A DNA stretch of 39,736 bases from Deltaproteobacteria bacterium (GTDB taxonomy: Bacteria > Desulfobacterota > Desulfomonilia > UBA1062): contig JAHDQN010000067.1 in assembly GCA_018433775.1 (NCBI GenBank), positions 1 through 39,736 on the forward strand. The letters run 5' to 3'. Each line of letters starts with the position of its first letter. The stretch's first letter is position 1. Shown one piece after another: positions 25,102 to 33,782 of the stretch. The position numbers and the translations under genes are program-made. Under the pieces are notes generated by a model. The model was not told where the DNA came from. It saw only the letters and a program-made list of their open reading frames with translations, and searched no databases.

Positions 25102-25755
25102 ATGATCCCGGTACGGGACACGAGTGTCTCCCGTGGATTCGCCCCGGCAACCGCTGTCATCATCCTGATCAACATCATCGTCTTCATTGAAGAGCTCCGC
25201 GTCGGAGACGTGATCTTCCAGCTCTATGCGGCAAGCCCCGCCGATGTCTATAACTACCTCATCAGGGGATCGGGGAACATCCTCACGATCCACGGGTCGA
25301 TCCTCGCGTCGTCCTTCATGCATGCGGGCTACCTCCATATCCTGGGCAACACGGTCTTTCTCTCGGTCTTCGGACCGGCCCTGGAAAAACAGATCGGCAT
25401 CGTGCGCTTCTGCCTCTTCTACCTCCTGGCGGCGTTCGTGGCCTTCTACAGCCACGCCGTGGTATACCCCACCTCGCCGGTCCCGGTGGTGGGAGCGTCA
25501 GGGGCCATTGCGGCCGTCATGGGCGCATACCTCGTCTTCAGCCCCAGGGCACGGATCCTCACCATCGTTCCCCTGCTCTTTCTCATCGAGGTGGTGGAGA
25601 TTCCGGCCGTGGTCTTCATGGTCGTCTGGTTCCTGCTCCAGGGCGCGCAGGGATTCTTGAGCGTCCATTCCCAGACCGATGTGGCGTGGTTTTCCCACAT
25701 GGGGGGATTCATCCTGGGGTTCATCCTGGGGATTAACATGCGGTGGTTCAAGTAG
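25102..25755 (+). CDS. Rhomboid-family intramembrane serine protease
   Basis: The 217-aa product is a polytopic membrane protein with about six helices. The rhomboid catalytic dyad is visible as S133 in VVGASGAIAAVMGAY and H199 in AWFSHMGGFILGF. The N-terminal helix-2 motif HILGN (79-83) supplies the oxyanion residues. It starts with a soluble N-terminus, and a large loop after helix 1 (about 30-65) is typical. Rhomboids cleave transmembrane segments of other membrane proteins; the substrate is unknown. A strong stem-loop lies 18 bp after the stop. Confidence 0.92.
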   Translation: MIPVRDTSVSRGFAPATAVIILINIIVFIEELRVGDVIFQLYAASPADVYNYLIRGSGNILTIHGSILASSFMHAGYLHILGNTVFLSVFGPALEKQIGIVRFCLFYLLAAFVAFYSHAVVYPTSPVPVVGASGAIAAVMGAYLVFSPRARILTIVPLLFLIEVVEIPAVVFMVVWFLLQGAQGFLSVHSQTDVAWFSHMGGFILGFILGINMRWFK

Positions 25756-25773
25756 AAATGGTTTATGCTTGAT

Positions 25774-25796
25774 GGGCGGTCTTATCGTGACCGCCC
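25774..25796 (+). terminator. Stem-loop after the rhomboid gene
   Basis: GGGCGGTC (25774-25781) and GACCGCCC (25789-25796) form a perfect 8-bp GC-rich stem with a 7-nt loop, 18 bp after the rhomboid stop. No T-run follows, so it may be a 3'-end stabiliser or an atypical terminator. Confidence 0.45.
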
Positions 25797-25998
25797 GGGA
25801 GAACTCCACACCCTGTCACAGGACCGTAATTCTGTTCAGTTCTCATACAGAAGCCTTACCCCGCACGGTACGTCGGATTACCATTTTGCAACCCGATGGG
25901 AACAGAGGTTGAAGAATCGAAACCTCGGGATCTCCCTTCTGGTCTATGTTCAGGAGTGATATCAGCCTTCCATATTTTTTTAAAGATTCGCCTACATC

Positions 25999-26028
25999 CT
26001 CCCGATAGTGATGCTATGTGCTCGGGAG
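25999..26028 (+). other. Hairpin upstream of the ftsB-like gene
   Basis: CTCCCGA (25999-26005) pairs with TCGGGAG (26022-26028), and an inner ATAG/CTAT stem can stack above it. It is followed by AATTAATTTTT, so it could be an intrinsic terminator that insulates the pil operon. Alternatively it hides a GGGAG site that could serve an in-frame TTG at 26038. Confidence 0.4.
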
Positions 26029-26040
26029 AATTAATTTTTG

Positions 26041-26069
26041 GTGATAAACAGTTATTATTTGGATATAAT
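26041..26069 (+). promoter_or_regulatory. Strong sigma70-type promoter of the ftsB-pilMNOPQ operon
   Basis: GTGATA (26041-26046, 4/6) and a perfect TATAAT (26064-26069) are separated by 17 bp. The -10 ends 7 nt before the ATG at 26077, so transcription is predicted to begin at or one base before the start codon. Confidence 0.6.
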
Positions 26070-26076
26070 ACGGGCG

Positions 26077-26364
26077 ATGAGGATATCGCGGCCAGTCGTC
26101 TATGCACTGATTCTGACCACCGTATTGTTTCTATCCTTCACCGTTCCCGGGGACAAAGGCCTGATCAGGAGTTACCAGCTCTATCAGGAGATGGAACACC
26201 TGAAGGCCCAGAACGCCTCTCTGAAAGTGAAAAACGAATCGCTTGCCCAGGAGGCGCTCATGCTCAAAGAGAATCTGGCATACATCGAGCATGTAATCAT
26301 TCAGGAAATGAATCTCGTACGACCGGGAGACAAGATCGTGGTGTTCAAGAAGGAAAAGAAATGA
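26077..26364 (+). CDS. FtsB/DivIC-like septum formation initiator family protein
   Basis: The 95-aa product has one N-terminal membrane helix (about 6-20) and then a coiled coil (about 29-65: LIRSYQLYQEMEHLKAQNASLKVKNESLAQEALMLKENL), ending in IEHVIIQEMNLVRPGDKIVVF. This is the FtsB/DivIC layout, including the closing [VM]-x-P-G-[ED] segment. FtsB links the periplasmic divisome proteins FtsL and FtsQ. The gene lies 16 bp before pilM, so it may be co-expressed with the pilus alignment genes. The ATG at 26077 lacks an SD and sits 7 nt after a TATAAT; an alternative TTG at 26038 with GGGAG upstream would add 13 residues. Confidence 0.82.
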   Translation: MRISRPVVYALILTTVLFLSFTVPGDKGLIRSYQLYQEMEHLKAQNASLKVKNESLAQEALMLKENLAYIEHVIIQEMNLVRPGDKIVVFKKEKK

Positions 26365-26380
26365 TCACGGGGTGATGAGG

Positions 26381-27439
26381 ATGTTGTTTGAGAAGAAGAC
26401 GCTGTTAGGACTGGATATCGGCTCTCAATCGATCAAGATGGTGGATATCGAGAAGGTCCGCGGGGGCTACGAGCTCAAGGCCCTGGGCCTGGGACTGATA
26501 CCCGCCGAGTGCATCGTGGACAAGGATATCATGGATTCCGAGACCGTGGTCGACACGGTCAAGAATCTGAAAGAAAACCTCAAGATCAAGGCCCGGGGAA
26601 CGGCCAGCGCCATATCGGGTCACTCGGTCATCGTAAAAAAGGCCGAGCTGCCGATCATGAACGAATCCGAGCTGCAGGAGACCCTGATGATCGAGGCCGA
26701 GCAGTACATCCCCTTCGACATCAACGACGTGTACCTGGACTCCTTCGTGCTGGGCGAGAGCCTGGAGCGCTCCGACATGATGGACGTGCTCTTCGTGGCC
26801 GCGAAAAAAGAGCTCGTGGACGATTACGCCTCGGCCGTGAGGAACGCGGGACTCAAACCCATGCTCATGGACATCGATGTTTTCGCCCTGGAGACCATGT
26901 ACGAGGTGAACTACCCCGACGCCCCCGAGTCGATCGTGGCCCTGGTGGACGCCGGCGCATCCATGATCAACATCAACATCCTGAAAGACGGGATGTCGAT
27001 CTTCGCCCGGGACATTTCCATGGGCGGCCGCCAGCTCACCGAGCGCATACAGCGCGAGTTCGGCGTGAGCTACGAGCGGGCCGAGAACATCAAAAACGGA
27101 TCGGACATCGAGGGAATCGACCTGGAGCGGATCAACTACATCTTCAAGATGGCCGCGGAAACATACGTGCAGGAGATCCGCAGGACCCTGGACTTTTTCC
27201 TTTCCACCATGGTCAACGAAAACATCGAACGGATCTACATGTCGGGCGGTTCATCCAGGATACCCGGGCTGATACCCCTGCTGAGAAAGCAGATGGACAT
27301 CCCGGTGGAGATGATCAATGCCTTCAACAACATCCACTGGGACGACAAGGTCTTTGATCCGGAATACATGGCCTATATCGCACCCCAGATGGCAGTGGCG
27401 GTAGGTCTTGCGCTAAGGAGGGCCGATTTAAAATGGTAA
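26381..27439 (+). CDS. pilM: Type IV pilus assembly protein PilM
   Basis: PilM is an actin-like cytoplasmic ATP-binding protein that docks to the PilN N-terminus in the type IV pilus alignment complex. The 352-aa product has the FtsA/actin-like phosphate-1 motif LLGLDIGSQSIKMVDIE, the 1C-type segment with AEQYIPFDINDVYLDS, phosphate-2 VALVDAGASMININIL and the adenosine motif RIYMSGGSSRIPGLIPLL. Three in-frame starts lie within 9 bp; ATG 26381 is preferred because the family begins with MLFxKK and GGGGTG then has ideal spacing. Its end overlaps pilN by 7 bp. Confidence 0.95.
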   Translation: MLFEKKTLLGLDIGSQSIKMVDIEKVRGGYELKALGLGLIPAECIVDKDIMDSETVVDTVKNLKENLKIKARGTASAISGHSVIVKKAELPIMNESELQETLMIEAEQYIPFDINDVYLDSFVLGESLERSDMMDVLFVAAKKELVDDYASAVRNAGLKPMLMDIDVFALETMYEVNYPDAPESIVALVDAGASMININILKDGMSIFARDISMGGRQLTERIQREFGVSYERAENIKNGSDIEGIDLERINYIFKMAAETYVQEIRRTLDFFLSTMVNENIERIYMSGGSSRIPGLIPLLRKQMDIPVEMINAFNNIHWDDKVFDPEYMAYIAPQMAVAVGLALRRADLKW

Positions 27440-27966
27440 AGATCAACCTGCTTCCCATCAAGTCGGAACTGAGAAAAAAGGCCCTTGTCGAGCACGTGAC
27501 ACTTCTCACCCTGTGCATCGTCCTGGTCTTCATCCTCTCCTGGTTCGTACAGACCTCGGTGAACCATCAGAAAGAGATGCTCCAGCAGGAAGTGACGGCC
27601 ACCAAGCTCGAGATCAAAAAACTCACCGCCGAGGCGGGAGAGATCGAGAAGTTCAAACAGCAGAAGCAGGAGCTGGAGCGCAAGCTCGACATCATCACCG
27701 ACCTCAATGCCAAGAAGACCGGCCCTGTGGAGGTGCTCGATCAGTTGAGCCTGCTCATTCCGGAGAAGGCATGGATCACGTCTTTGAAAAACTCCGGCAA
27801 CACGCTCGTCCTCGACGGCTCGGCGGTGGACAACCCCACCATTGCCACCTTCATGAAAAACCTGCAGGCCTCTCCCTACTTCCAGGGCGTGGACCTGGAG
27901 GTGACCCAGCAGCAGGGAATCAACCACAAATTTACCATCAAGTGCAAAATAAAGTTGCCGAGTTGA
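27433..27966 (+). CDS. pilN: Type IV pilus inner-membrane protein PilN
   Basis: The 177-aa product begins MVKINLLPIKSELRKK, matching the conserved cytoplasmic INLLP peptide that binds PilM. One membrane helix follows (about 22-41), then a periplasmic coiled coil (about 45-90) and a small ferredoxin-like domain (about 95-175). PilN pairs with PilO. The ATG lies within the end of pilM, with GGAGG 11 bases upstream. Length and order are standard. Confidence 0.95.
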   Translation: MVKINLLPIKSELRKKALVEHVTLLTLCIVLVFILSWFVQTSVNHQKEMLQQEVTATKLEIKKLTAEAGEIEKFKQQKQELERKLDIITDLNAKKTGPVEVLDQLSLLIPEKAWITSLKNSGNTLVLDGSAVDNPTIATFMKNLQASPYFQGVDLEVTQQQGINHKFTIKCKIKLPS

Positions 27967-27974
27967 GGTGATAT

Positions 27975-28595
27975 ATGAACATTGTAGATCTCTTGCTGAG
28001 ACAAAAAGCCGCCGTCAAGGTACTCGCTCTCGTCATCATTCTCGGGGCGATTCTCGGCGTATACTGGCAGTTCTTCTACAGCCCCGTGGTAGCGGAGATC
28101 AACGCGATCGAGCCCGAACTCAACAAGCTCAAGGCAGAGCTCTCTGCCAAGAGAGAGATCGTGAAGGAAAAGCCCAGGTACGAGGCTGAGCTCGAAGAGA
28201 CCAGGGCCAAGCTGCACCTCGCGCTCAAACAGCTCCCCAACAAGAGCGAGATCCCCACGCTGCTGGAGAACATCTCGGCCCTGGGGAACGCATCGGGGCT
28301 CCAGTTCAAGCTCTTCAAGCCCAAAGGAGAGGTGCAGAAAAACTTCTACGCGGAAATCCCCGTGGATATCCAGATCGAAGGAAGATACCGGGACATCGCC
28401 ACCTTCTTCGACAGCGTGTCCAAAATGCCCCGGATCGTCAACATCACCAACATCACCATGCAAAACAAGAATCAGAAGGACAATGTCCAGCCTGTTCTCC
28501 TCGCAACCTCGTGCAATGCGGTGACCTACAAGTTCATTGAAAACGCGGAAGTCTCACAGACAGGCACGACAGCGTCCAAAGGGAAGAAACCATGA
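27975..28595 (+). CDS. pilO: Type IV pilus inner-membrane protein PilO
   Basis: The 206-aa product has a short cytoplasmic N-terminus, a membrane helix (about 16-35), a periplasmic coiled coil (about 40-88) with LPNKSEIPTLLENIS, and a C-terminal alpha/beta domain (about 95-185). The segment LPNK-x-E-[IV]-P-x-L-L is characteristic of PilO. It forms heterodimers with PilN and links to PilP. A GAGGTGAT site lies four bases before the ATG. The stop overlaps pilP in an ATGA junction. Confidence 0.95.
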   Translation: MNIVDLLLRQKAAVKVLALVIILGAILGVYWQFFYSPVVAEINAIEPELNKLKAELSAKREIVKEKPRYEAELEETRAKLHLALKQLPNKSEIPTLLENISALGNASGLQFKLFKPKGEVQKNFYAEIPVDIQIEGRYRDIATFFDSVSKMPRIVNITNITMQNKNQKDNVQPVLLATSCNAVTYKFIENAEVSQTGTTASKGKKP

Positions 28596-29119
28596 AGGGA
28601 TATGTATCCGGATTAATCATCATCCTGTCGGTATGTGTCGTGGCGTGCTCGAGAAGCGAGGTTCAGGCTCCTCAGGCTCAGCCCGGCCCTTCATCCAAGG
28701 TCGCAGCCGTCAAGCAGGAAAAGGTGAAGCCCGTTCTGGTGCCGGAAGAGCAGAAGAAGCCGCCGTATAAGATCACCGGCATACGGGATCCGTTCCAGTC
28801 GTTCGCACGGTCCGCCCAGGGCGAGTTATCCGAAGAGAAGACCAATATTACGGATCCCCTGCAGAAACTGGCCCTCTCTCAGATCGAACTCGTTGGCATC
28901 ATCACGGGCAACGAGAAGCGCGCGCTGATCCAGGAAGCCTCCGGAATGGGGTATATCATCAAGGTAGGCACGCTCATCGGTGAGAATTCGGGCATCGTGA
29001 CCGGAATCGCACAAGACAGCGTCACCGTGAAGCAGCACTTCAAGGACTACATGGGGCGCGTGAACACTCGGGAAGTGATATTGTCGCTCAGGAAGCAAGA
29101 GGGGGTAACCGGAAAATGA
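28592..29119 (+). CDS. pilP: Type IV pilus lipoprotein PilP
   Basis: The 175-aa product begins with a lipoprotein signal peptide ending VCVVACS, with lipidated C19. A disordered, Pro- and Gln-rich linker follows (about 22-55), then GIRDPFQSF, the segment PilP uses near its N-terminal PilNO contact, and a compact C-terminal HR domain (about 90-170: LALSQIELVGIITG, YIIKVGTLIGENSGIV). It connects the PilMNO complex to the secretin PilQ. It overlaps both neighbours by four bases. Confidence 0.95.
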   Translation: MKGYVSGLIIILSVCVVACSRSEVQAPQAQPGPSSKVAAVKQEKVKPVLVPEEQKKPPYKITGIRDPFQSFARSAQGELSEEKTNITDPLQKLALSQIELVGIITGNEKRALIQEASGMGYIIKVGTLIGENSGIVTGIAQDSVTVKQHFKDYMGRVNTREVILSLRKQEGVTGK

Positions 29120-30966
29120 ATAAGAAAACCATCCTTACTGTGATATTCGGCCTGCTGTTGTTGCCCGCATCGGGGTTCGGGCTGACCATCAAGAGCGTGG
29201 ACTTCATGACGGTCGAGTCCAAATCGCGCCTTCAGATCGGCCTCGATGGAAAGGCAACCTTTGACGTGAAGCGCAACGGGGACAACTTGAGCCTCCTTGT
29301 CGACAACGCCAGGATCTCCGGACAGCTCGCCCGCCCCTTCATCACCAGGGAGTTCGAGACCGCTGTGACTCAGATCCTCCCCAGGCAGCAGGGGGATTCG
29401 GTGGTCTTCGATATCTCCATGAAACAGATCGTCCCCTACTTTGTTTCGCAGGACAACGATCTCCTCATCATGGACTTCGATATTCCCGAGTGGGCACGAA
29501 AGCAGGAGCGGAAGACTCAGGACACGGTGACCGTGGTTCAGGCGGCCGCAACGACCGGGCAGCCCGCACAGGAAGTCAGGCAATCCAAGCCGCTCGCAAC
29601 GCCGGTGAGCGTCACCCCTTCCGTGTTCAAGGGAAGCGACCTGGTAGAGCGGTCGGTCATCGAGCCCCAGTATACCGGCGAGCGCATATCGCTGGATTTT
29701 CAGAATGCTGACATTCACAATGTCCTGAGGATCATCGCCGATGTGAGCGGGCTCAACATCGTCACCTCGGACGAGGTGAAAGGGAATATCACCATCCGGC
29801 TCAAGAACATCCCCTGGGATCAGGCACTGGACGTGGTGCTGGAAAGCAAGGATCTGGGAAAGATGGCGGTGGGAAACGTGGTGAGGATCGATGCGGCCGA
29901 CAAGATCAAGAAATCCCAGGAAAGGAAGCTCGAATCGCTCAAGACCGAAGAGCAGCTTGAGCCCCTGGTCACCTCGGTGATCCCGGTGAACTTCGCCAAG
30001 GCCTCCGACATCGCGGGTACCATCAAGGGCAAGGAAGTCGGACTGGTGTCCGACCGGGGGAGCATCACCGCGGAAGACAGGACCAATGTCCTCATCGTCA
30101 AGGATATCAAGAAGAACGTGGATGACATCCATACCATGATCAAACGGCTCGACAAGGCAACGCCTCAGGTGCTCATCGCAGCCCGGATCGTGCAGGCCGA
30201 CAACGACTTCACCAGGGGGCTCGGCGTCCAGTGGGGCGGTTCCTGGAGAAACCAGTCCGACCGGACTCACTTCGGCCTGAGCGGCGTGAACACCGGGGCC
30301 GCCAGAAGCCTCTTCGACAGCACCGTGGCAGCCGGCGGGAACCGTACCTGGACGACCGCTGCGGTACCCCAGCCCTCACTGGCCGTCAATTTCCCCACCA
30401 ACCAGGCCGCAGGATTCGGTATTTCGGTGGGACGGCTCGCAGGTTCGTCCATTGACCTCGATCTCAGGCTGGACATCGGTGAAACCATCGGAAGCGCCGA
30501 GGTGATCGCACGGCCCAAGATCGTCACCATGGACAACAAGAAGGCGGTCATCCGCCAGGGCGAGAAATATCCCTACGTGGTCCGTGACGACGAAGGCCAG
30601 CTCTCGACCGAGCTGAAGGACATCGAGCTGGTGCTCGAGGTGACCCCGCGGATCGCCTTTGACGGTAGCGTCAACATGGAGATCTCGGTCAAGAGAAACG
30701 CCATCGGCTCGATCGTCAACTCCCTGGGCGATCCCAGCATCGCCTCCCGTGAAGCGCAGACAGAGGTGCTCGTGAGGAACGGCGAAACCTCGGTCATCGG
30801 CGGCATCATCGAGGAAGAAGAGCGCATGAACATCCAGCGCGTTCCCTTCCTGGGGAAACTGCCCGTGATCGGCTTGCTCTTCAGCGGAAAAACCCAGGAC
30901 AGGGCCAAGAAAGAGCTCCTGATCTTCATCACCCCGCAGGTTCTCGAACCGGTAGCCATGAAATAG
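29116..30966 (+). CDS. pilQ: Type IV pilus secretin PilQ
   Basis: PilQ forms the outer-membrane pore through which pili are extended and retracted. The 616-aa product has a Sec signal peptide (about 1-22), a single AMIN domain (about 25-120) for peptidoglycan binding, a variable linker (about 130-190), the N0/STN domain (about 195-260: ISLDFQNADIHNVLRIIADVS), an N1 domain (about 283-345) and a secretin barrel domain (about 380-612: VIARPKIVTMDNKKAVIRQGEKYPYV, VEVLVRNGETSVIGGI-type motif, LPVIGLLFSG). It is at the short end for PilQ because it has only one AMIN domain. It ends the pil operon; a long hairpin follows within 6 bp. Confidence 0.95.
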   Translation: MNKKTILTVIFGLLLLPASGFGLTIKSVDFMTVESKSRLQIGLDGKATFDVKRNGDNLSLLVDNARISGQLARPFITREFETAVTQILPRQQGDSVVFDISMKQIVPYFVSQDNDLLIMDFDIPEWARKQERKTQDTVTVVQAAATTGQPAQEVRQSKPLATPVSVTPSVFKGSDLVERSVIEPQYTGERISLDFQNADIHNVLRIIADVSGLNIVTSDEVKGNITIRLKNIPWDQALDVVLESKDLGKMAVGNVVRIDAADKIKKSQERKLESLKTEEQLEPLVTSVIPVNFAKASDIAGTIKGKEVGLVSDRGSITAEDRTNVLIVKDIKKNVDDIHTMIKRLDKATPQVLIAARIVQADNDFTRGLGVQWGGSWRNQSDRTHFGLSGVNTGAARSLFDSTVAAGGNRTWTTAAVPQPSLAVNFPTNQAAGFGISVGRLAGSSIDLDLRLDIGETIGSAEVIARPKIVTMDNKKAVIRQGEKYPYVVRDDEGQLSTELKDIELVLEVTPRIAFDGSVNMEISVKRNAIGSIVNSLGDPSIASREAQTEVLVRNGETSVIGGIIEEEERMNIQRVPFLGKLPVIGLLFSGKTQDRAKKELLIFITPQVLEPVAMK

Positions 30967-30971
30967 CAGTT

Positions 30972-31019
30972 ACGAGAGAGACCGTGCCCTCCTGAAAGAG
31001 CGGGCACGGTCTCTCTCGT
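30972..31019 (+). terminator. Perfect 18-bp stem-loop after pilQ
   Basis: ACGAGAGAGACCGTGCCC (30972-30989) pairs perfectly with its reverse complement at 31002-31019 around a 12-nt loop, starting 6 bp after the pilQ stop. No T-run follows, so it may block 3' decay or stop transcription with help from other factors. Confidence 0.7.
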
Positions 31020-31256
31020 TCCGCAACTCATCACCTCTCAAAGCCGGTATTCGACCGCGAATCCATCCTTCCCGATACGCTTAAGGAAACCCGCATCCGC
31101 CTTCCGGTTCCGGCGGCTGCCCCGGAGGGACCTCCAGGCGCACCGGGCCCGCCGCACACGACCGCATGTCTCCGGCAGATATGGAATACCATGTATCCGG
31201 ACGTTATCTATCTATTATCCGCACACCCGCGCTGCCGGGTGGATGGGAGATCCGCA
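31020..31256. other. Intergenic region between pilQ and the TPR gene, no gene seen
   Basis: Between the pilQ hairpin and the next promoter I find no supported gene. One short open frame starting at 31166 runs into the TPR gene and lacks an SD. The centre (about 31080-31160) is very GC-rich with short CCGG-type repeats and nothing I recognise. Confidence 0.5.
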
Positions 31257-31286
31257 TTGACAGAAGCACCGGTTCGTTACTATATG
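31257..31286 (+). promoter_or_regulatory. Candidate sigma70-type promoter of the TPR-ftsH block
   Basis: A perfect TTGACA (31257-31262) is followed after 18 bp by TATATG (31281-31286); an overlapping TATGAT at 31283-31288 is closer to consensus but with 20-bp spacing. The leader would be about 25 nt and include the AGAGGAGA site of the next gene. Confidence 0.55.
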
Positions 31287-31317
31287 ATATGTATCCATAT
31301 CAAGAGGAGAATTGCCT

Positions 31318-31941
31318 ATGGCAAAGACGACGAGAAAAGACCTGCTGAATGCGCCCGATGAGTTCATCACGACCACCAGGTCCACCATACAGTGGATCAA
31401 GGAAAATCCCACGCGGTTTATCACCCTGGTGACCATAGTGGTTGTCGTCTTGGCGAGCGGCATTGGTTTCTATACCTGGAAAACGGGCAGGGAACGCTCC
31501 GCCATGAGTGCGCTGAGCACTGCAGGAGACAATCCCCAGATCACCGCGGACCTGGTGCAGAGCTATGCCGACACCAAGGCCGGCAAGCTCGCACGTCTGA
31601 GACTTGCGTCTTTGTCATATGGAGAAAAAGACTCTGCGGCCGCGATCGACCATGCACAGGAATTCATCAATGACTGGGGGCAGAAAGACACCTTTCACTG
31701 GCAGGCCATACTGATCCTGGCGGCAGCCTACCTCGACCGGCAGGAACCGGAAAGGGCGCTGGAGCTTCTTTCGAATGCGGCCGAGAGCTCGCCGAAAAAC
31801 TATCGCGACCAGGCCCTCTTCTATAAAGCCCAAGCCCTCATGGCCCTGGACAGACACCAGGAGGCGTCGGAGACGCTAGCCCGGATATCGGAGAGCTATC
31901 ACGATATCGCCCTGCCGACCCTTGCATCCCTAGAGAACTAA
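31318..31941 (+). CDS. TPR-like membrane-anchored protein (YfgM-type)
   Basis: The 207-aa product has a cytoplasmic N-terminus, a single membrane helix (about 37-58) and a C-terminal helical region (about 65-205) with tetratricopeptide-like pairs ([44 protein letters not shown]). This resembles YfgM-type proteins with a TPR_21 domain, which sit at the inner membrane and interact with the Sec machinery or periplasmic chaperones. The ATG has a strong AGAGGAGA site. It precedes ftsH by 20 bp and is probably cotranscribed, which suits a membrane-protein quality-control role, though that is inference. Confidence 0.8.
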   Translation: MAKTTRKDLLNAPDEFITTTRSTIQWIKENPTRFITLVTIVVVVLASGIGFYTWKTGRERSAMSALSTAGDNPQITADLVQSYADTKAGKLARLRLASLSYGEKDSAAAIDHAQEFINDWGQKDTFHWQAILILAAAYLDRQEPERALELLSNAAESSPKNYRDQALFYKAQALMALDRHQEASETLARISESYHDIALPTLASLEN

Positions 31942-31961
31942 CTATCAAGGAGAACCTTACA

Positions 31962-33782
31962 TTGACACCAGACAACAAGTCCCAGAGGAATGGGAACGGT
32001 ACGATAAAAAACATTGCCCTGTGGGTGGTCATCGCACTGATCATGGTGATGCTCTTTCATCTTTTCAACCAGCCCACGAGCGAGGCGACGAGCTTCGCCT
32101 ACAGCGAGTTCATCGAAATGGTGGACCGGGGCGAGATCAAGGAGGTCGTAATCCAGGGCAACGACGTCAAGGGAAGCCTGACCGACGGCACACCGTTCGA
32201 AACCTATGTGCCGGATGATGCGAGAATCGTGGAGCGGCTGACGGAAAAGAATGTCCTGATCTCGGCCAAGCCCAGCGACGACTCGCCCTGGTACATGTCC
32301 GTGCTCATCTCGTGGATCCCCATGCTGCTGCTCGTAGGGGTGTGGATATTCTTCATGCGCCAGATGCAGGCGGGCGGCACCAAGGCCATGAGCTTCGGCA
32401 GGAGCAAGGCCAAGCTCATGTCCCAGGACAACATCAAGATCACCTTTGCCGATGTGGCGGGCGTGAACGAGGCAAAGGAAGAGCTGGAGGAGATCATCGA
32501 GTTCCTCAAGGAGCCCAAACGGTTCACCTCGCTCGGCGGACGGATCCCCAAAGGAGTGCTCCTGCTCGGGCCTCCGGGCACCGGCAAGACCCTGCTGGCG
32601 AAGGCCGTGGCCGGTGAGGCGGGTGTTCCCTTTTTCAGCATGTCGGGCTCGGACTTTGTGGAAATGTTCGTGGGTGTAGGCGCCTCGCGGGTACGGGATC
32701 TCTTTGCCCAGGGCAAGCAGCATGCGCCCTGCATCATCTTCATCGATGAGATCGACGCCGTGGGGAGGCACCGGGGAGCGGGCCTGGGCGGCGGACACGA
32801 TGAGCGCGAGCAGACGCTGAACCAGCTCCTGGTGGAGATGGACGGATTCGAGTCGAACGAGGGCGTCATCCTCATGGCCGCCACCAACCGGCCCGATGTG
32901 CTCGACCCGGCGCTGCTGCGGCCCGGACGGTTCGACCGCCAGGTGGTGGTGGCAAGTCCGGACGTCAAGGGCAGGGAAGGCATCCTCAAGGTCCACTCCC
33001 GGAGCATTCCGCTTGCGGAAGATGTGGACCTCCAGGTGCTTGCAAAGGCGACCCCCGGGTTTTCGGGCGCCGACCTGTCCAACCTCGTCAATGAGGCGGC
33101 GTTGCTCGCGGCCCGCAAGAAGCGCACCAAGGTAAGCATGGAAGACCTGGAGATGGCCAAGGACAAGGTGCTCATGGGCGTGGAGCGCAAGAGCATGGTC
33201 ATCTCCGAGGAAGAAAAGAACGCCACTGCGTACCACGAGGCAGGCCATGCACTGGTGGCCAAGAAGATGCCCAACGCCGATCCGGTCTACAAGGTGAGCA
33301 TCATCCCCAGGGGGAGGGCAATGGGCGTGACCCAGCAGCTCCCCATCGACGACCGTCACACCTACAAGAAGGACTATCTCCTGGCCACCATCTCCGTGCT
33401 CATGGGAGGCAGGGTCGCCGAAGAGGTCGCCCTGGGGTGCCTGACCACCGGAGCGGGCAACGACATCGAGCGGGCCAGCGACATGGCGCGCCACATGGTC
33501 ACCGAGTGGGGAATGAGCTCGCTCGGCCCGTTGAGCTTTGGCAAGGTGGAGCAGGAGATGTTCCTGGGGAGAGAGATCTCCAAACGCGTGGACTACAGCG
33601 AGCTCACGGCGCAGAAGATCGACGAGGAGATCAAATCCATTATCACGGGCTGCTACGAGAAGACGAAAGAGATCATCACCGGGAATATCGATGCCCTGCA
33701 TTCCATAGCAAAACGACTGCTGGAGAAAGAGGTCCTTGATGGCGCCGAGATCGACAAGATCATCCAGGAAGGGGTTGCCTAG
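31962..33782 (+). CDS. ftsH: ATP-dependent zinc metalloprotease FtsH
   Basis: FtsH degrades misassembled membrane proteins and selected soluble regulators. The 606-aa product has two membrane helices (about 17-36 and 110-132) flanking a periplasmic domain, an AAA+ domain with Walker A GPPGTGKT (203-210), Walker [12 protein letters not shown] and the SRH region [19 protein letters not shown], and a zinc protease domain with HEAGH (425-429) and D501 as third ligand. The start is TTG at 31962, backed by AAGGAG eight bases upstream. No in-frame ATG fits. Its end overlaps the likely TTG start of folP by 8 bp. Confidence 0.97.
   Translation: MTPDNKSQRNGNGTIKNIALWVVIALIMVMLFHLFNQPTSEATSFAYSEFIEMVDRGEIKEVVIQGNDVKGSLTDGTPFETYVPDDARIVERLTEKNVLISAKPSDDSPWYMSVLISWIPMLLLVGVWIFFMRQMQAGGTKAMSFGRSKAKLMSQDNIKITFADVAGVNEAKEELEEIIEFLKEPKRFTSLGGRIPKGVLLLGPPGTGKTLLAKAVAGEAGVPFFSMSGSDFVEMFVGVGASRVRDLFAQGKQHAPCIIFIDEIDAVGRHRGAGLGGGHDEREQTLNQLLVEMDGFESNEGVILMAATNRPDVLDPALLRPGRFDRQVVVASPDVKGREGILKVHSRSIPLAEDVDLQVLAKATPGFSGADLSNLVNEAALLAARKKRTKVSMEDLEMAKDKVLMGVERKSMVISEEEKNATAYHEAGHALVAKKMPNADPVYKVSIIPRGRAMGVTQQLPIDDRHTYKKDYLLATISVLMGGRVAEEVALGCLTTGAGNDIERASDMARHMVTEWGMSSLGPLSFGKVEQEMFLGREISKRVDYSELTAQKIDEEIKSIITGCYEKTKEIITGNIDALHSIAKRLLEKEVLDGAEIDKIIQEGVA

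Larger units (their letters stand above)
25797..26076. other. Intergenic region before the ftsB-pil operon, no gene seen
   Basis: This 280-bp stretch is more AT-rich than its surroundings. I see no protein gene: the short open frames lack ribosome binding sites and family features. It holds a compound hairpin at 25999-26028 and a consensus-like promoter at 26041-26069, described separately. The part at 25800-25995 has no recognisable riboswitch or small RNA. Confidence 0.5.

Noticed and set aside
25797..25998. Cyclic di-GMP or other riboswitch in the leader of the pil operon
   Set aside because: No conserved aptamer core could be recognised, and the likely promoter at 26041-26069 lies downstream, so this stretch would not be in the operon leader.
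31166..31348. Small 60-codon reading frame before the TPR gene
   Set aside because: It has no SD, spans the predicted TTGACA promoter and overlaps the start of the next gene in another frame.
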